Notes: generated by a model from the letters alone, not told the origin. Counted from the stretch's first letter, positions 10,515 through 23,700 are shown. The stretch is 64,000 bases of DNA from Opisthocomus hoazin (GCF_030867145.1 NC_134418.1:58503682-58567681); one strand, 5' to 3'. Made by a program: numbers and translations.

Positions 10515-11670
10515 ACACACGTACCCCCTTCCCCACGTTATTAGTTCCGCAGGACCTGTCCATTGCGATTCCCCAAATTCTTTATACCATACTTTTGGTC
10601 GAGCCACAAACGGAGGGACCATCCCGAATTGGTGGTCAGCTGCTGTTGTAAATAATTGATGATCAGAACGATTTAAAAAGTGAAGTACATATAATGCTTT
10701 GTCTAACTGTTCCTGTGGGGTAACACTGCCCATAGGATTCCCCCTTTTTTGTTTATTTACCATAGCTTTGAGGGTCCCATGGACACGTTCAACAATGGCT
10801 TGTGTCCAGTGGGAGAATGCAGTATACGTGTAACATGTTGTGTACCCCGGTCCTGTAGGAAGACAGAAATTGTCTGCGAAACATAGCTGGACCATTATCA
10901 GTTTTCATTGTTTTTGGAACGCCCATAGTGGCAAAACATCTTAGCCAGTGGTGTTTCGCATCGCGTGCCTTTTCTCCCGTACGTGCAGTGGCTACCAGAA
11001 ATCCTGAGAAAGTATCCACACTAACATGTACATAATGCAGTCGAGCACATGTTGATACATGTGTAACATCACTTTGCCACAACTCATTAGCTGGTAAACC
11101 ACGGGGGTTCACTCTTGTATATGATGATATGGGTGTAACACATTGACAACCAGGGCACACGCAAACAATTTCTGCGGCTTGCCCTCGAGACAAAGCAAAT
11201 TGTTTACGCAAGGAAGAGGCATTTTGATGAAAGAAGTTGTCAGATAATCGGGCTTGCTCAAAACTGCGCGGCAGTACTGCTGCCATTGTCAATTGGTCTG
11301 CTACAGCATTTCCTTCAGTTATTGGTCCTGGTAGAGTAGTGTGTGACCGTAGATGCATTATGAAATATACATGTACACGATTTTTAAGTAGTGTAGCTCA
11401 TTTCAATAGCAAGGAAAAAAGTTGTTTGTTATTGACCTCTTTTATCATTGCATCTTCAATGCGTTGAACAATACCCACAACATCTGCAGAATCTGTGACA
11501 GCACTGAGTGCTTCATTCGAAAGCAATTCAAAGGCGTGCAAGGCCTCTGATAGTGCAACAACTTGTGTGGATCCTTCAACGATTACAATAGATGATTGCC
11601 AACGTGACGAATCTGTTTGTTTCCACACAACCACAGCTTTGTGTGTTTTCCCTGATGCGTCCAGAAACAC
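10515..11670 (-). pseudogene. ERV RNase H and integrase remnant, copy 1
   Basis: Minus-strand frames show RNase H (FLDASGKTHKAVVVW around 11668-11624, later AVTDSADVVG) followed by integrase. The latter has a zinc-binding N-terminus (FHQNASSL ... CPGCQC), catalytic-core pieces WQSDVTHV and TDNGPAMF, and in another frame the C-terminal WGRGYVC. A frameshift near 10890 separates the core from the C-terminal part, and the protein is cut at the junction with segment X. It is broken and non-functional. The second copy is at 25178-26333. Confidence 0.8.
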
Positions 11671-11781
11671 TGTTCGTGCTCCTTTAACAGGAACAGGAAA
11701 ACAGCGGTTCTTTGGCTGCGACAGAATTCGAGAGAGGGAATGTAACAGCTTATGATGTGGAAGGGTATAGCGTACGTCATT

Positions 11782-14160
11782 TCAATAATCAGCTAGAGCG
11801 GCTTGCAGCGATAAGGATTCCCTGTTTAATACCACAAAGCCATCTTTAGCCAGCGGCAGGTAAATAGTATCAGGATCGCGTCCTATCAATTGCTGACAAC
11901 GATTCCAACCTTGTGCTGTTAAGGACACTATCATGTCTACCTTTGTGGTTAATGTTTTCATGGGCATATGAGACAGAAAGATCCATTCCAGAGTCTTCAA
12001 CTCCTGCTCGTTAGCACACCACCGACCTAAAAGAGCAGAAGGCTGGAAAAAAGCATAAATTTTATACAAATCTACTGGTCACTTGACATTGATTCTGGAG
12101 GCAAAGGAAGTTGCGATTTTATCCAAATCTTTCCGCAAGACAGTTTTCACTTGTGGTGTCAGTCTCCTGGAAGATGACAAATCTGAGTCCCCTTTCAACA
12201 AGGTAAATAGAGGGGACAACTCTTCAGTTGTGATGCCTAAAAGGGGTCGCACCCAATTAATTGTTCCTAATAATTTTTGTAGATCATGAAGAGTGGTGAC
12301 CTGGTCAACAATACACGACGGTTGTGGGAACACTCGTGAAGTAAAAAGTTTTGCAGAATCACAGAATGGTAGGGGTTGGAAGGGACCTCTGTGGGTCATC
12401 TAGTCCAACCCCCCTGCCGAAGCAGGGTCACCTACAGCAGGCTGCACAGGACCTCGTCCAGGCGGGTCTTGAATATCTCCAGAGAAGGAGACTCCACAAC
12501 CTCCCTGGGCAGCCTGTTCCAGTGCTCCGTCACCCTCAAAGTAAAGAAGTTCTTCCTCAGGTTCAGACGGAACTTCCTGTGCTTCAATTTGTGCCCATTG
12601 CCCCTTGTTCTGTCGCTGGGCACCACTGAAAAGAGACTGGCCCCATCCTCCTGACACCCACCCTTGAGATCTTTATAAACATTTATTAGGTCCCCTCTCA
12701 GCCTTCTCCAGGCTGAACAAGCCCAGCTCCCTCAGCCTCTACTCATAGGAGAGATGCTGCTGTCCTCTCACCATCCTCGTAGCCCTCCGCTGGACTTTCC
12801 AGCAGCTCCTCATCTTTCTTGAAGTGGGGAGCCCAGAACTGGACAGAGTACTCTACTAGGGCAGTGTAGAGGGGAAGGAGAACCTCCCTCGACCTACTGG
12901 CCACACTCCTCCTAATGCACCCCAGGATCCCATTAGCTTTCTTGGCAGCCAGGGCACACTGCTGGCTCATGGTCAACCTGTCGTCCACCAGGACACCCAG
13001 GTCCCTCTCCGCAGAGCTGCTCTCCAGCAGGTCCGCCCCAAGCCTGTACTGATGCATGAGGTTGTTACTCCCCAGGTGCAGGACCCTGCACTTGCCCTTG
13101 TTGAACCTCATCAGGTTCCTCTCTGCCCAACTCTCCAGCCTGTCCAGGTCACGCTGAATGGCAGCACAGCCTTCTGGTGTATCCACCACTCCTCCCAGTT
13201 TGGTGTCGTCAGCAAACTTGCGGAGGGTACATTCTAACTCTTCATCCAGGTCATTGATGAAGAAGTTAAACAAGACTGGGCCCAGTACTGACCCCTGGGG
13301 GACACCACTAGTTACCAGCCTCCAACTAGACTCAGTGCCGCTGATGACAACCCTCTGAGTTCTGCCTTTCAGCCAGTTCTCATTCCATCTCGCTGACCAC
13401 TCATCCAGCCCACACTTCCTGAGCTTCCCTAGGAGGATGTTATGGGAGACCGTGTCAAAAGCCTTGCTGAAGTCGAGGTAGACAACATCCACGGCTCTCC
13501 CCTCATCTACCCAGCCAGTCATGCCATCATAGAAAGCTATCAGATTGGTCAGGCATGATTTCCCCTTGGTGAATCCATGCTGACTACTCCTGATAACCTT
13601 TTCCTCCGCTTGCTTGATAATGAGCTCCAGGATAAGCTGCTCCATCACCTTTCCCGGGATGGAGATGAGGCTGACTGGCCTGTAGTTCCCTGGGTCCTCC
13701 TTCTTGCCCTTTTTGAAGATTGGAGTGACATTGGCCTTTCTCCAGTCCTCGGGCACCTCTCCTGTCCTCCAGGACCTCTCAAAGATGATGGAGGGTGGCT
13801 CAGCAATGACATCCGCCAGCTCGCTCAGCATCCCAGATACTTCCAGGGCTGCTCTGTCTGCACCTTTTCTGGGGCTGTCTGTAACCGAAGATCTTTAATG
13901 ACGATTCTAATTTAGCGAAAGCAGTGAGCAGCACATGTTGTGTTTCAGCAGCAAGGAGGACGTCATCCATATAATGATATAAGTAGATCTGATTGAAAGA
14001 TTGCCGCACTTCTTTTAGTGCTGCATCCACAACTATCTGACAAATCATAGGGCTATTCATCATGCCTCGGGGCAGATTTACCAGACTTTTTTTGGAATGA
14101 CAAATCTAGGGGTGTTCTATGGACTAGTAGATGGTACCAGGTGACCTAATGCCAGCTGTT
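11782..14160 (-). pseudogene. ERV reverse transcriptase remnant split by CR1, copy 1
   Basis: Pieces in order on the minus strand: an RT start of the GHLVPSTSP type (about 14140-14114), then after an internal deletion MMNSPMICQ and the catalytic YMDD (14063-13960), and PWKYLG at the point where CR1 begins (13831). Beyond CR1 the frame resumes at 12353 with a VFPQP and LLGTINWVRPLLG thumb/connection segment, and continues to 11782. The middle of RT is missing and stops occur, so no enzyme can be made. Same structure at 26445-28823. Confidence 0.78.
12354..13830 (-). mobile_element. CR1 LINE, 5'-truncated, nested in provirus (copy 1)
   Basis: Minus-strand CR1 of 1,477 bp. The 3' end shows the diagnostic ATTCTGTG-ATTCTG at 12369-12354. 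An RT frame runs 13831-12743 with [40 protein letters not shown] and the catalytic FADDTK. It is 5'-truncated as usual for CR1 and has lost a few bases near 12858, so its frame ends early. The insertion splits retroviral RT right after PWKYLG, so it postdates the provirus. About seven substitutions, mostly transitions, separate it from the copy at 27017-28493. Confidence 0.92.
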
Positions 14161-14638
14161 TGTCCACAAGGAATTCTACTGCAGTAAGTGAATTGTACAC
14201 ACTTTTTCCAACCAAGGGCTTGAACATAAGGAAAACGGTTCTTGCCGCGCTGTTTCCGGGTCGCGTCAGGGGCAGGGAAGGGGGGCCAGGCTGCGCCGCT
14301 GATTGCCGATCGAGGGGAGCCCACTGGCTCGGCAGGAAGGCGTGGCACGCGGGGGGCCGTGTGCCCCAGCAGGTGTAAGGTTCGCTGACCCATCTGGTGT
14401 GGTGACTGCTGGCGCTGCAGGCTGTGCTATGTCGGAGGGACTGCGCGGTTTTAGGCTGGAATTCACCCTGCTTTGATCTCAGGTCGGGTACACCGACTGC
14501 TGTAGAGGGACCCTGTTGTCCTTTTTTGGTTGCAAGCTGAAATAGCAAGATCTCAGCGGCTTCCTCTTGTTCAATTTGTCTCACAATAGCAGGTTTTTTT
14601 TGCTTGCTAAGTACTGATTGCCAGTCAGAAGGGGTCAT
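14117..14638 (-). pseudogene. ERV gag-pol junction remnant, copy 1
   Basis: A 173-codon minus-strand opening begins with a capsid motif (TPSDW) and passes within a few dozen codons, through a low-complexity proline/serine region, to the start of reverse transcriptase. A normal retrovirus has the rest of capsid, nucleocapsid zinc knuckles and protease here. They are absent, so this is a deletion-fused remnant. The copy at 28780-29301 differs by at least one residue. Confidence 0.65.
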
Positions 14639-14670
14639 GAGTTAAGATTCTCCTATAGCCTGTATAAGGT

Positions 14671-15403
14671 TCATAGTAACGAAGCCTGGAGACCATATTC
14701 TTGTATGGATTTCTGAACTTCCTTAATAACCTCGTATGGTAAATAAGCATACTCTGGGGCTTGGTTAGGCTTATATACTACAGGCATAGCTTGAAGGATG
14801 GAAACATCTCCTTTGCAGAGCGCATCAATCCTACATTTATCTAATAATACGTTCGACCGTCTGACAACATTCAGTGGTCCCGTACGAGTCAGAGGCTGTG
14901 TAGGAGCCAAAGAGGGGGGTGTAGGAGCAGAAGGGAGCGTTTTAGGAGCAAAAGGGGGGGGGGTTAATAAGTGACATACGCGATATCGATTTTTGTCATT
15001 GTGCCTGTAAAATTTCATCTGCTGAGGGGGCGGGGGTTGCCGTAACCTTCACCGGAGTTAGCGGCGGGTATAAATCAGGTCCATCCTCGGTGTCGATTTC
15101 TCTGGGATCAAAAGGGTCGTCAGATTCTAGCGGATCTACCCCCCGCATTCCCTGTGTTGAGTTAGGGGTTTCATCCTACGCAGGACTAAATGTTTCAAAA
15201 GACTGCAGCTCCGTCTGTTCCTGCTTTTGTGAGAACGGAGGAGGGGCAGCTGATGCTTGTAAGACAGTTTCTGCAGGTTTTAGAGCATTTAAACCTGAAT
15301 ACACTGTTTTCCAAGTAATAATGATTTCGTCAGGGACTTCAAACCGCAAGTCTTTTTTCATCTGCAATTCCCCCCCCCAGCTTTGCCCACAACAAGCTAT
15401 CAT
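14671..15403 (-). pseudogene. ERV gag remnant (second copy)
   Basis: Same broken gag as at 8-740, with one substitution seen in the poly-G/A tract region (AGAAAAA versus AGCAAAA at about 14948). An in-frame stop separates the matrix-like part from the linker/capsid part. Confidence 0.7.
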
Positions 15404-15759
15404 ATGAAACTGAGAAGGGTACCACGAGCAATAGCCTCTTATCTAAACTAACAATTTAACCAACTTTGTAAATGGTACTGCAGACCCTTGTTCTTTCAAA
15501 ATTGTCTGTAAAATCTCTTGATGGAGGTTTTGCTCCCTTGTAGCTCACTGTCCCATCTTATAAATCTGCAGCTGCTCACCTCAATCGTTCCAGCGAAGGG
15601 TGATGTCTCCTCTTGTGTGTGCGCATGCGTGCATATGTCTCTCCTCTTGGTCCCAGCTGTGGTTCACCACTGGTAATAATCTCCAACTCCAAATATCTTC
15701 GTATCCAAATATCTTTATATCCACATATCTTTATGTTCGAATATCTTCATGTTCGAAAA

Positions 15760-15776
15760 CCCACGTTCGGGCGCCA
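15760..15776 (-). other. Retroviral primer binding site, tRNA-Lys type (second copy)
   Basis: Identical to 1097-1113 and next to the same LTR remnant, whose end is at 15779. Confidence 0.85.
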
Positions 15777-15867
15777 TTTGTGGTGAATGACTTCACGAAC
15801 CCCAATCTTGTGCTCGATCAGAATCATTTTATTGCTCAAGTGAATACCTTCTATACTAGTACAATAG

Positions 15868-17352
15868 TTACTAGAGCAATCAGCTTTGGATTGGTGGCTT
15901 TGCGAATGACAGTTCACGGTTGCTGTTTTCCAGGATCTTTTGCAGCTGGATGTGTGAAAACAGCTTATCTCCTGAGAACGGCAAAGGGAGGGAAAAGATG
16001 CGCTGATCCTTCAGGGTCATGAGAGAGTGCTGTTCTGTCTCAGGTGACACGGTTTCCCACACAGAGGGGATGTCCGGACTCCACCTCCTGCGGGACTGTG
16101 CTGCGCTTTGACTCCCAAAGGCCCTGAACTCAGCCCCGATGCCCGCTGACCCCCAGGGTGCTGGCACAAGGGACCATCCCAAACTCCTCCTCTACCAGTC
16201 ATCACCAAACAACAACATCTCCCCACCCAGAACATGGTTCAGCAGACACAGTCAGAAGAGAGAAAGGATCATTTTATTGCAAATGTTGACTGCGGGCAGC
16301 CCAGGAGTCACACAGGTTCAGCGAGAAACAGGAAAACGGCACCTACAATGACAGAGCCAGAAAGCACTGATAAACCCACAGAGGCAGCAGCAGGCAGGAC
16401 TGGGTTCCCCTCTCTTTGGGGAACACACTTGCCAAGGAATTGTTGGAGGCCCAGAACACACAGCTGTTGCTGGCACTGACTGCGGGGTGGCTCTGGTGCC
16501 TGATCCCCATGGGTGATGCCCTTCGAGCACTGGGCGCAGGCAGAGATGCCCAGTGCCCCTGTGCCACGCAGCAGGGCTCGATGGGGAGCACCTGGGCAGC
16601 TGCCGTGGAGTTCTTTACACACCCTGCGCAGCACCATCCCTCGCCGTCCCTTGCCACCGACTTGCACTGACTCAGAGCAGTGCTGGGAGCTGGGAAACCT
16701 GGGCAGCAGTGCCTGGTACCCACCTGGGCTTCCTGACCTGCCGGAACTTCCTGCGTTTTTTCTGTTTTCTATCCTCAAAAGTGTTTTCTCTCTTCCTCCT
16801 TTTTCTTTCTGCTTGGCTTTCCCTCTCCTCTCCCTAGGCCTCTTTTCTCTTTCGCTGTCTTTGCTTTTCGGTGTCCTGAGGAGAGCCTGCACATCTTTGA
16901 ATGCCACAGTGGGATTAGACAGGTAAAGCCAGGACACGCTGGAGTCAGTTCTGATTTTAACCAAAGCGAGCTGGTTTTACCTTCTTTCCTCTGACAGGCT
17001 CCTCTGTTGGTCCAGGCGGAGCAGGGAGCCAGCTGCGCTCTCAGGGGCGGTTGGAGGCAAAGCTCGAGGTGCCTAAACCAGAAAACTGGGAGTGAACAGG
17101 TGCCGAGAGACGGCCGGGAGTAGGAAGCATCTGATTGCCAAATTGCCACCTTGGCTCTGCCGAGAAGATGCCGGTTTGCATCATCCCCGTTTTGCACAGG
17201 GCACCCACCCCAAAACAGGCTTGATGAAGCTGTGATGAAGCAGGATGTGAGCAAAAGCCCTCTCAAATGGACAGCTGCTCCCCTCTGTCTTTTTGGGGGG
17301 GGGGTATTTCCTGGGTAGTTTGTTCCACTTTTGCTTACAGCGCACAGCCCGG
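15868..17352. other. Upstream host DNA, unit 2 (no gene called)
   Basis: Copy of 1205-2689, including the possible minus-strand AATAAA (rc of 16273-16278) and the open Arg/Lys-rich frame at 16308-16964. No recognisable protein. Confidence 0.3.
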
Positions 17353-17741
17353 CAGCGGGGGGGGAGGATCCAACCAGGCGCACCAGAGATCGGCCCCGAG
17401 GGCCCGGCTGCCGCGGGCGTGCTCGGCGCCGCGGGCCCAGCCGCTGCCTTCAGCCCGGCGCGGGGGAAGCGGGCGGGGGCGCCGAGCCCCCACGGAAGCC
17501 CCCGCGGCCCGCCCCGGCCTCGCCCCGCCCGCCCCGCCGGCGTCCCTAGCAACGCGCCCGCTGTGCCTGGGCCGCCCCCCCCCCGCGGCCGGCAGGCGTT
17601 TTTGCGCGACGGGCGGAGGAGCGGTCGGCGGCGGAGGGGCGGCTCGGTGCCTCGTGCAAGCTACAGGTGCCAGAAATAAACATCAGCCAGAGGTTCACGC
17701 TGGGACAAGGCTCTTGTCGGGCGCAGGAGGCAAGGCAAAGC
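17353..17741 (+). promoter_or_regulatory. RSPH4A: CpG-island promoter of RSPH gene, copy 2, with X-box-like motif
   Basis: Identical to the copy 1 island. The X-box-like GTCCCTAGCAAC is at 17542-17553. Copy 2 thus keeps its full proximal promoter, and both copies are expected to respond to the same ciliogenesis regulators. Confidence 0.68.
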
Positions 17742-20700
17742 ATGGATCAGTCGTACGCACTAGGATTAGAGCCTTACCAAACGCAGGAACCAGACAGTGC
17801 CTGTCAGAGATACGCAGGAGGACAAGATCCCTACCAAGGCTCTGCAGGGGGGCATGGCCCCTGTCAGCCACATGAACCAGGTTATGGTCTCTGTCGGCCA
17901 GGATACAGTCCGTACGATGATCAGATACCAGATCCCAAATCCCGAATGCTGGCAATTCAGAATGCAAAAGCCTATTTACTGAAGAGCAGCACAACATCTG
18001 GCCTGAACTTGTAAGTCTGAAAAAGGGACACAGTTGAAAGGGGTAGGAAGTACGAGTGGAGGGAGAAGTTGTGACAGTAAATGAGCAGAGGGTTATGTTA
18101 AGACCGGGAGGCATACTAGGGGTTATATATAGAAAGGGTGAACATGTTATAAAGGCAATAATTCACTGCTATGTGATACTCGTGTGTGTCCAACATTTTT
18201 CAGAACCAAAATTCCTAAGGCAGTTTACAGAGACAAAGAGACATTGATGTGATTAACAGCAAGTTTAAATTAAATTAATGCTTCAGCTCCTGAGGCAGGT
18301 GTGGTATATACCAAAAATGGAAGATGGGAGTACCCCTAACTATGTAATAATCAGGCTAGTTTCTGTTGCCTTCATAGGCGTGGCGACCTGGTTCAGGAAC
18401 GGCACGGCGACCTACCCCCCGGCCGCTCGGGCCATCAGCTCGCAGACACCAATGTGGTGGACAGCAAATGGCGTTTATTGATAAGTAGCACAGTATTATA
18501 TAGCTTAGGTTTACAGCGTCACTTCTGTCTGCTTACGTCATGGGCTAAACGCTATTGGCTATCAGGACAGGAGGGGGGGGCCTAGCTTTCCGTACAGCGC
18601 GACATCTTCCGACCGCCAAGCCCTAACTATCCACAAGTTTCAAGTCTAATTTCCCGTAATGCTGCATGATCCCCTTTCTTCTAACTAGCTCTGAGGTTCC
18701 TCTAAAGCTACAGGTGATTAGTTTCTACTTTTGATATTAAAAACATAATATTCTAAGACTTTTGTATAGTAGGCCAATAATATTTACATTTATATGACAG
18801 ATATGATCATCTTGCTAATATGCTAACAAAGATCCTGGATGAGCAGCCCACAAATGCAGTAGACATAATTGAGAATATCAGCAAGGATGTCAAGTGGGCT
18901 CAGTTTCAGAAAAAAATGGACACTCTTCGAGATCAACATGAGATTCTTCCAACATTTGAAGCTGCAGAAAAGCGTAAATCTTTGTTCCTCAAGGCAGATG
19001 GAGGAGATGAAGAACTGGAAGAAGAGACAGTGAGTTACTACCAGAGAAAAACAGATGTTGTATATACCAGGGAATGGATGGGAGGATGGCAGGAAGGGAA
19101 AGGAGGAAGGGAGGAATTGTGATTTGTGTAGTATTGCCTCTCATGACGTTAAAAATAATTGCGGCCACAGTACCAGGTATGCTCTTCATAGTCGACTTGG
19201 TCCCATGTCTAGCTGTGAAGAAGAAAACCCATCTGGTTACTTAGTTGGGATTTTTTCCTGTAGTAAATCTGATATCCTGAGCCTTTAAAATCATAGATGT
19301 TCTAGAGATGATGAACAGAAAGTAAAGGTTACAGTATCTCCCACATGCCAGTTCAACATGGAATATTGCATCCAAATTTTTTTTCTTTAGCTAAAAGTGA
19401 CATTTCTTTACCTAAAGTGACCACAATTCTGGACACCAGTTCCAGAATATTGTGCACAGCTGCTACTGTAAATTAGACAATGGCAAATTTTGTGATCCTT
19501 CCAGCTCCAGCTGTGGTTCCAGACTGTCCTTCTCCAACTGAAAAAAAATATAATGAAGAACTACTAGAATTGAAAAGCCACTTACTAAAACAGGGGATTT
19601 TTTTCAGTATTCTGTTGCTTATACGCAGAAGCATTTGTATCCAACAAAAATAGAATTCTCATAATAACCAAGGGAAACTAATGAACAAGATCATGGCAAA
19701 TTTTGTGATCCTTCCAGCTCCAGCTGTGGTTCCAGACTGTCCTTCTCCAACTGAAAAAAAATATAATGAAGAACTACTAGAATTGAAAAGCCACTTACTA
19801 AAACAGGGGATTTTTTTCAGTATTCTGTTGCTTATACGCAGAAGCATTTGTATCCAACAAAAATAGAATTCTTATAATAACCAAGGGAAACTAATGAACA
19901 AGATGCTGATTTTCATATGAAGTTACCAGTATATATTCAAGTGAACTGCCATTGCAGAATACAAATAATAACAACAGAAGACATAGTCTTTCATCTTTTC
20001 CATATCCTATTACTTATTTTACAGTAACAGTATACCGTGGTAAAAATGGAAAAAAGTAGGGTATTTCAGAAAGGAATTTTGCATTTTTCGTACTCCTGTC
20101 TATCTTGCTTTGATAGAAGAAACCTGGAAGGGCCAAAGAGATTCCATATGAAATTAGCACTACTTCTTCCGTATTCCCTACCCTGCTGTGTACTTCGAGT
20201 ATCTTTGTCTGTGTGGTATAATCACCTACCCCCGTGAAATGAGAGAAGGATGATAGAGAATGGAAATATTTAATGAAATCTTCAGTATTGGCCTAGTTCT
20301 GCTTCCACTGAAGCCACCTGCAGTCTTATTATGGACTTTAGTAAGAGCAGGGGCCAGTATTTTAAGAAATTCAGGGAGCTTTATGCCAAGGTGTTCAAAA
20401 GAAAAACATGAATTCCAGACAAATACTGCTGGTCTGGTGTCTAAGCACATAAGATATGTATTATATTTTCCCCAAATGCATCTACCACAAATACAAGGAA
20501 GCACATTTACATGGTTTGCAACCATCAAGGTCTCTTACATAGCTGACATGCCCTAGCACTGAAGTCCTTTGGAGATCCTGTGCAAGAATTCTGACTTTCC
20601 TTATTTTTCAGCAATTAAAGTGAGTTTGAATTTTTAAATCCTGTATTCTAAATGCTGCAGTTCATCTGTGTTGTCTTTTGTACCCTTAAAATGGCATTTT

Positions 20701-23700
20701 TAATTTCTGTAAATGGTAGTGGAAGATGTAGTGAATCAATGTGTGCAAAACACTTTGAGAGAACAAGTGGACTACAGGAAAGTGAAGTATAACATTCAGT
20801 GGATAACATGTTTAATTTTTCAAACAGATTAATATACTGTTCTTCAGCTCTAACTCCAGGTCTTCTTTCACAGGGAGAGACCCCTCTACCTAATGTGATG
20901 GAAACAGCCTTTTATTTTGAACAGGCTGGAATTGGCTTGAGCAAAGATGAATCCTTTCACATATTCCTTGCCCTTAAAAAACTTATTAGTGTTCAGCCAA
21001 TCCAGACCTGTCGCTTCTGGGGCAAAATTTTGGGCCTAGAGATGAACTATATTATAGCTGAAGTACAGTACCGTGAGGGGGAAGAGGACGCGGAAGTAGA
21101 AGAGGAAGAAGGTACTGAGGAAGGAGGGAAAGGGATGGGTGAGGTCGAAGACAAAGATGAGGAGAAAGAAGAAGATGAACCACCAAAGTCCACCTATAAG
21201 CCCCCACCTGTCATCCCAAAAGAAGAAAATGGGACTGGGGCTAATAAATATGTCTACTTTGTCTGTAATGAACCAGGCAAACCCTGGGTGAAGTTGCCTC
21301 CCTTGACACCAGCCCAGATTGTCTGTGCCAGGAAAATCAAGAAGTTCTTCACTGGTAGGCTGGATGCTCCTGTTGTGAGCTTTCCTCCGTTCCCTGGAAA
21401 TGAGGCCAATTACCTGCGTGCGCAGATAGCTCGCATCTCAGCGGGAACCCACATCTCTCCCATTGGATTTTACCAGTTTGCAGAGGAAGAAGGAGACGAA
21501 GAGGAGGAGGCAGAAGGAGGAAGAGATACATATGAAGAAAACCCCGATTTTCAGCCTCTTTCTGTGGCTGAAATGGTGGATTCTCTCTCCGCGTGGGTAC
21601 ACCATGGACAGAGTATTCTAAGGCAGGTATGTTCTGGCATAGCTCACAAGCTCCTCGGATACCATTCACACTGTAGTACTTGTAGGGTTTCAGAATGTAA
21701 GTGACACTCCCCACCCGCACATTTGAACTATTCTCCAGGAACAGTTTTGGACTGAATATTTTTCTACAGAAAATATGTTTGATATAGTATATAATACATA
21801 AATTTGCTGCACATATTTATATATATATATATATATATATATTTAGGAACCTTCTAGATTTAGTACTTTTTTCAGTGGTGTGTTCTTGAGGTGAAAACCT
21901 ATCTGTAGATAACAGTATGGAGTTAGGCCATGATAGATAACAATAATTTCTGGTGATCTTCTGTATTAGGTTTTATTTTTTTAAGTCCTTAGCTGACAAG
22001 AAATGTTTTAAATTCTCTTTTCTTTGGTAGGATGCTAAAATGCAGATAGCTTATGATTGTATGCTAAAGAGAACTTATTTGATGCTTTCTTCTGCTTTAT
22101 TTTTTGTTGCTTACTTTCTTCCGTGAAACATGAAAACGAAAAAGCTCAAAACCAAAATATTGTAAGTAAAATTGTGGCATAAAATATTTGTGGCATCAGG
22201 CTAGTGGTGGAAAGAGGTATTACTAATTTGATGGTCATTGCTGGATGACTTGCTGGCCAGTCTACCAATTCAAGAATGCTCATGTAAAATAACAGCAAAT
22301 GGTAGGAAATAAGGTTTAAAATTATTACCAGCAAAACAACAGTTGTAAAAGTAAAATCTGTATGCACTAGAATCTTAAGAACATTTTGTTATGTTCCTCT
22401 AACTGGTAGCTAAATAACAAGGCAGACTTTAAAAGGAAGGGGCAGAGTCCATAAGTGGTAGCCTCTTACAATGGTAATCTAGCAAGGTTACAAACTGAAC
22501 TGTCAAGGAACTGAACACTATGAAATAACAAAAAGCTGATGACAGAGGTGTAAGGTTATTGTGAAATAGTAAGCAGGGATGAGGGAGGAATGACGGATAT
22601 AGGGAACACTCTGCCAAGAGGATACAATATGCTGACAACAATATACCAGTTACAGAATAAATATTTTTCTTTTCTCTTTCCCCCACCCATCCCCTAACTG
22701 TGTGTGCGTGTGCCTGAGCCAGTTGTTTTCATTGGCTTGCACTCTGTCAGTGTTTGTTACATGTATTTGTTATTTTTCCATATCAATTATAGGGTCGCTG
22801 TGTTTGGCTTAATCCTTTTCAAAAATCAGAGGAAGAAGAAGAAGAAGAAGAAGAAGAAGAAGAAGAGGAGGAAAAAGCAGAGAAGCCAGATGAACTACAG
22901 CAAGAAACAGGACCTCCTCTTCTCACTCCAGTCTCTGAAGATGAAGGTATTCTTCATGGAATATGAAGTTTTTGATAGAGAGCCACTAGGAATGTTGGCA
23001 TGTAGGTAGTAACATTTGAAGTTGTAGGACTCTGACACTTCATGGAGCAATATCATTTGCCCCTGTAGGGTCAGCACATTCTTTCATGAAACTGATCAAA
23101 AACAAAATGGTTAAGAGTATTGACATTAAAACTGAAATAATTGGGTTTACTAGTTAACAATCTTGTTGAGAATAAAGAGGAAAATTACTGCAGACTTGTC
23201 AGGCTACTGCAAGTTCAGGACAACTCACTACATGAAATATGTTGTTCTTTTTCAATCATCGTTTTGGACAAAAAAAAAGGTGCATGTGCACACATAGATA
23301 AATAAATATATATACTTACACACACACACAGATGTACAAGTAAGAATTTAGATCCTGTAGCATATTACTGCAGCAAATCATGGGAATACGGGAACCTGAA
23401 TGTTAGATTACATCAATAGTATTTTCCTACTCTCCATTCTTTGATCAAGGTGAAACATCACTATATAATTTATCTGTAAGTCATAAACAGTCCTTGACAA
23501 AGGAAACAGCGGTGAGTACTACTGAATTTCAGGAGCATGATCTTTTCTGTACGTGGCTCTATTGGCATTCCTGTGATACCTACCCATACATCCAAACCAC
23601 CTGTCTGAACACAGTGCCTGCATTTATTGTTTCCGAATTCAGGCTCTTCTAACATGCAACTTAATACAGCCATTGCTGGAATTCTGTGAAAGTCTTGTAG

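Larger units (their letters stand above)
10515..15867 (-). mobile_element. Truncated class II endogenous retrovirus with nested CR1 (second copy in window)
   Basis: Minus-strand provirus running from an LTR remnant (15779-15867) through PBS, leader, gag remnant, reverse transcriptase, RNase H and integrase to a sharp break at 10514/10515 in the C-terminal part of integrase. No env and no 3' LTR are present. Internal losses include most of capsid, the gag-pro region and the middle of reverse transcriptase, and a CR1 (12354-13830) interrupts RT. Stops and frameshifts are frequent. It is therefore an old, non-autonomous copy that was carried in the segmental duplication and not inserted separately. 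Confidence 0.88.

Noticed and set aside
10152-10651. Several 100-136-codon frames in segment X and the CENPE CpG island
   Set aside because: Open only because of GC-rich composition, with no conserved domain.
12743-13831. CR1 reverse transcriptase frame as an active enzyme gene
   Set aside because: The element lacks its 5' half, and the frame ends early after a small deletion. It is a dead copy.
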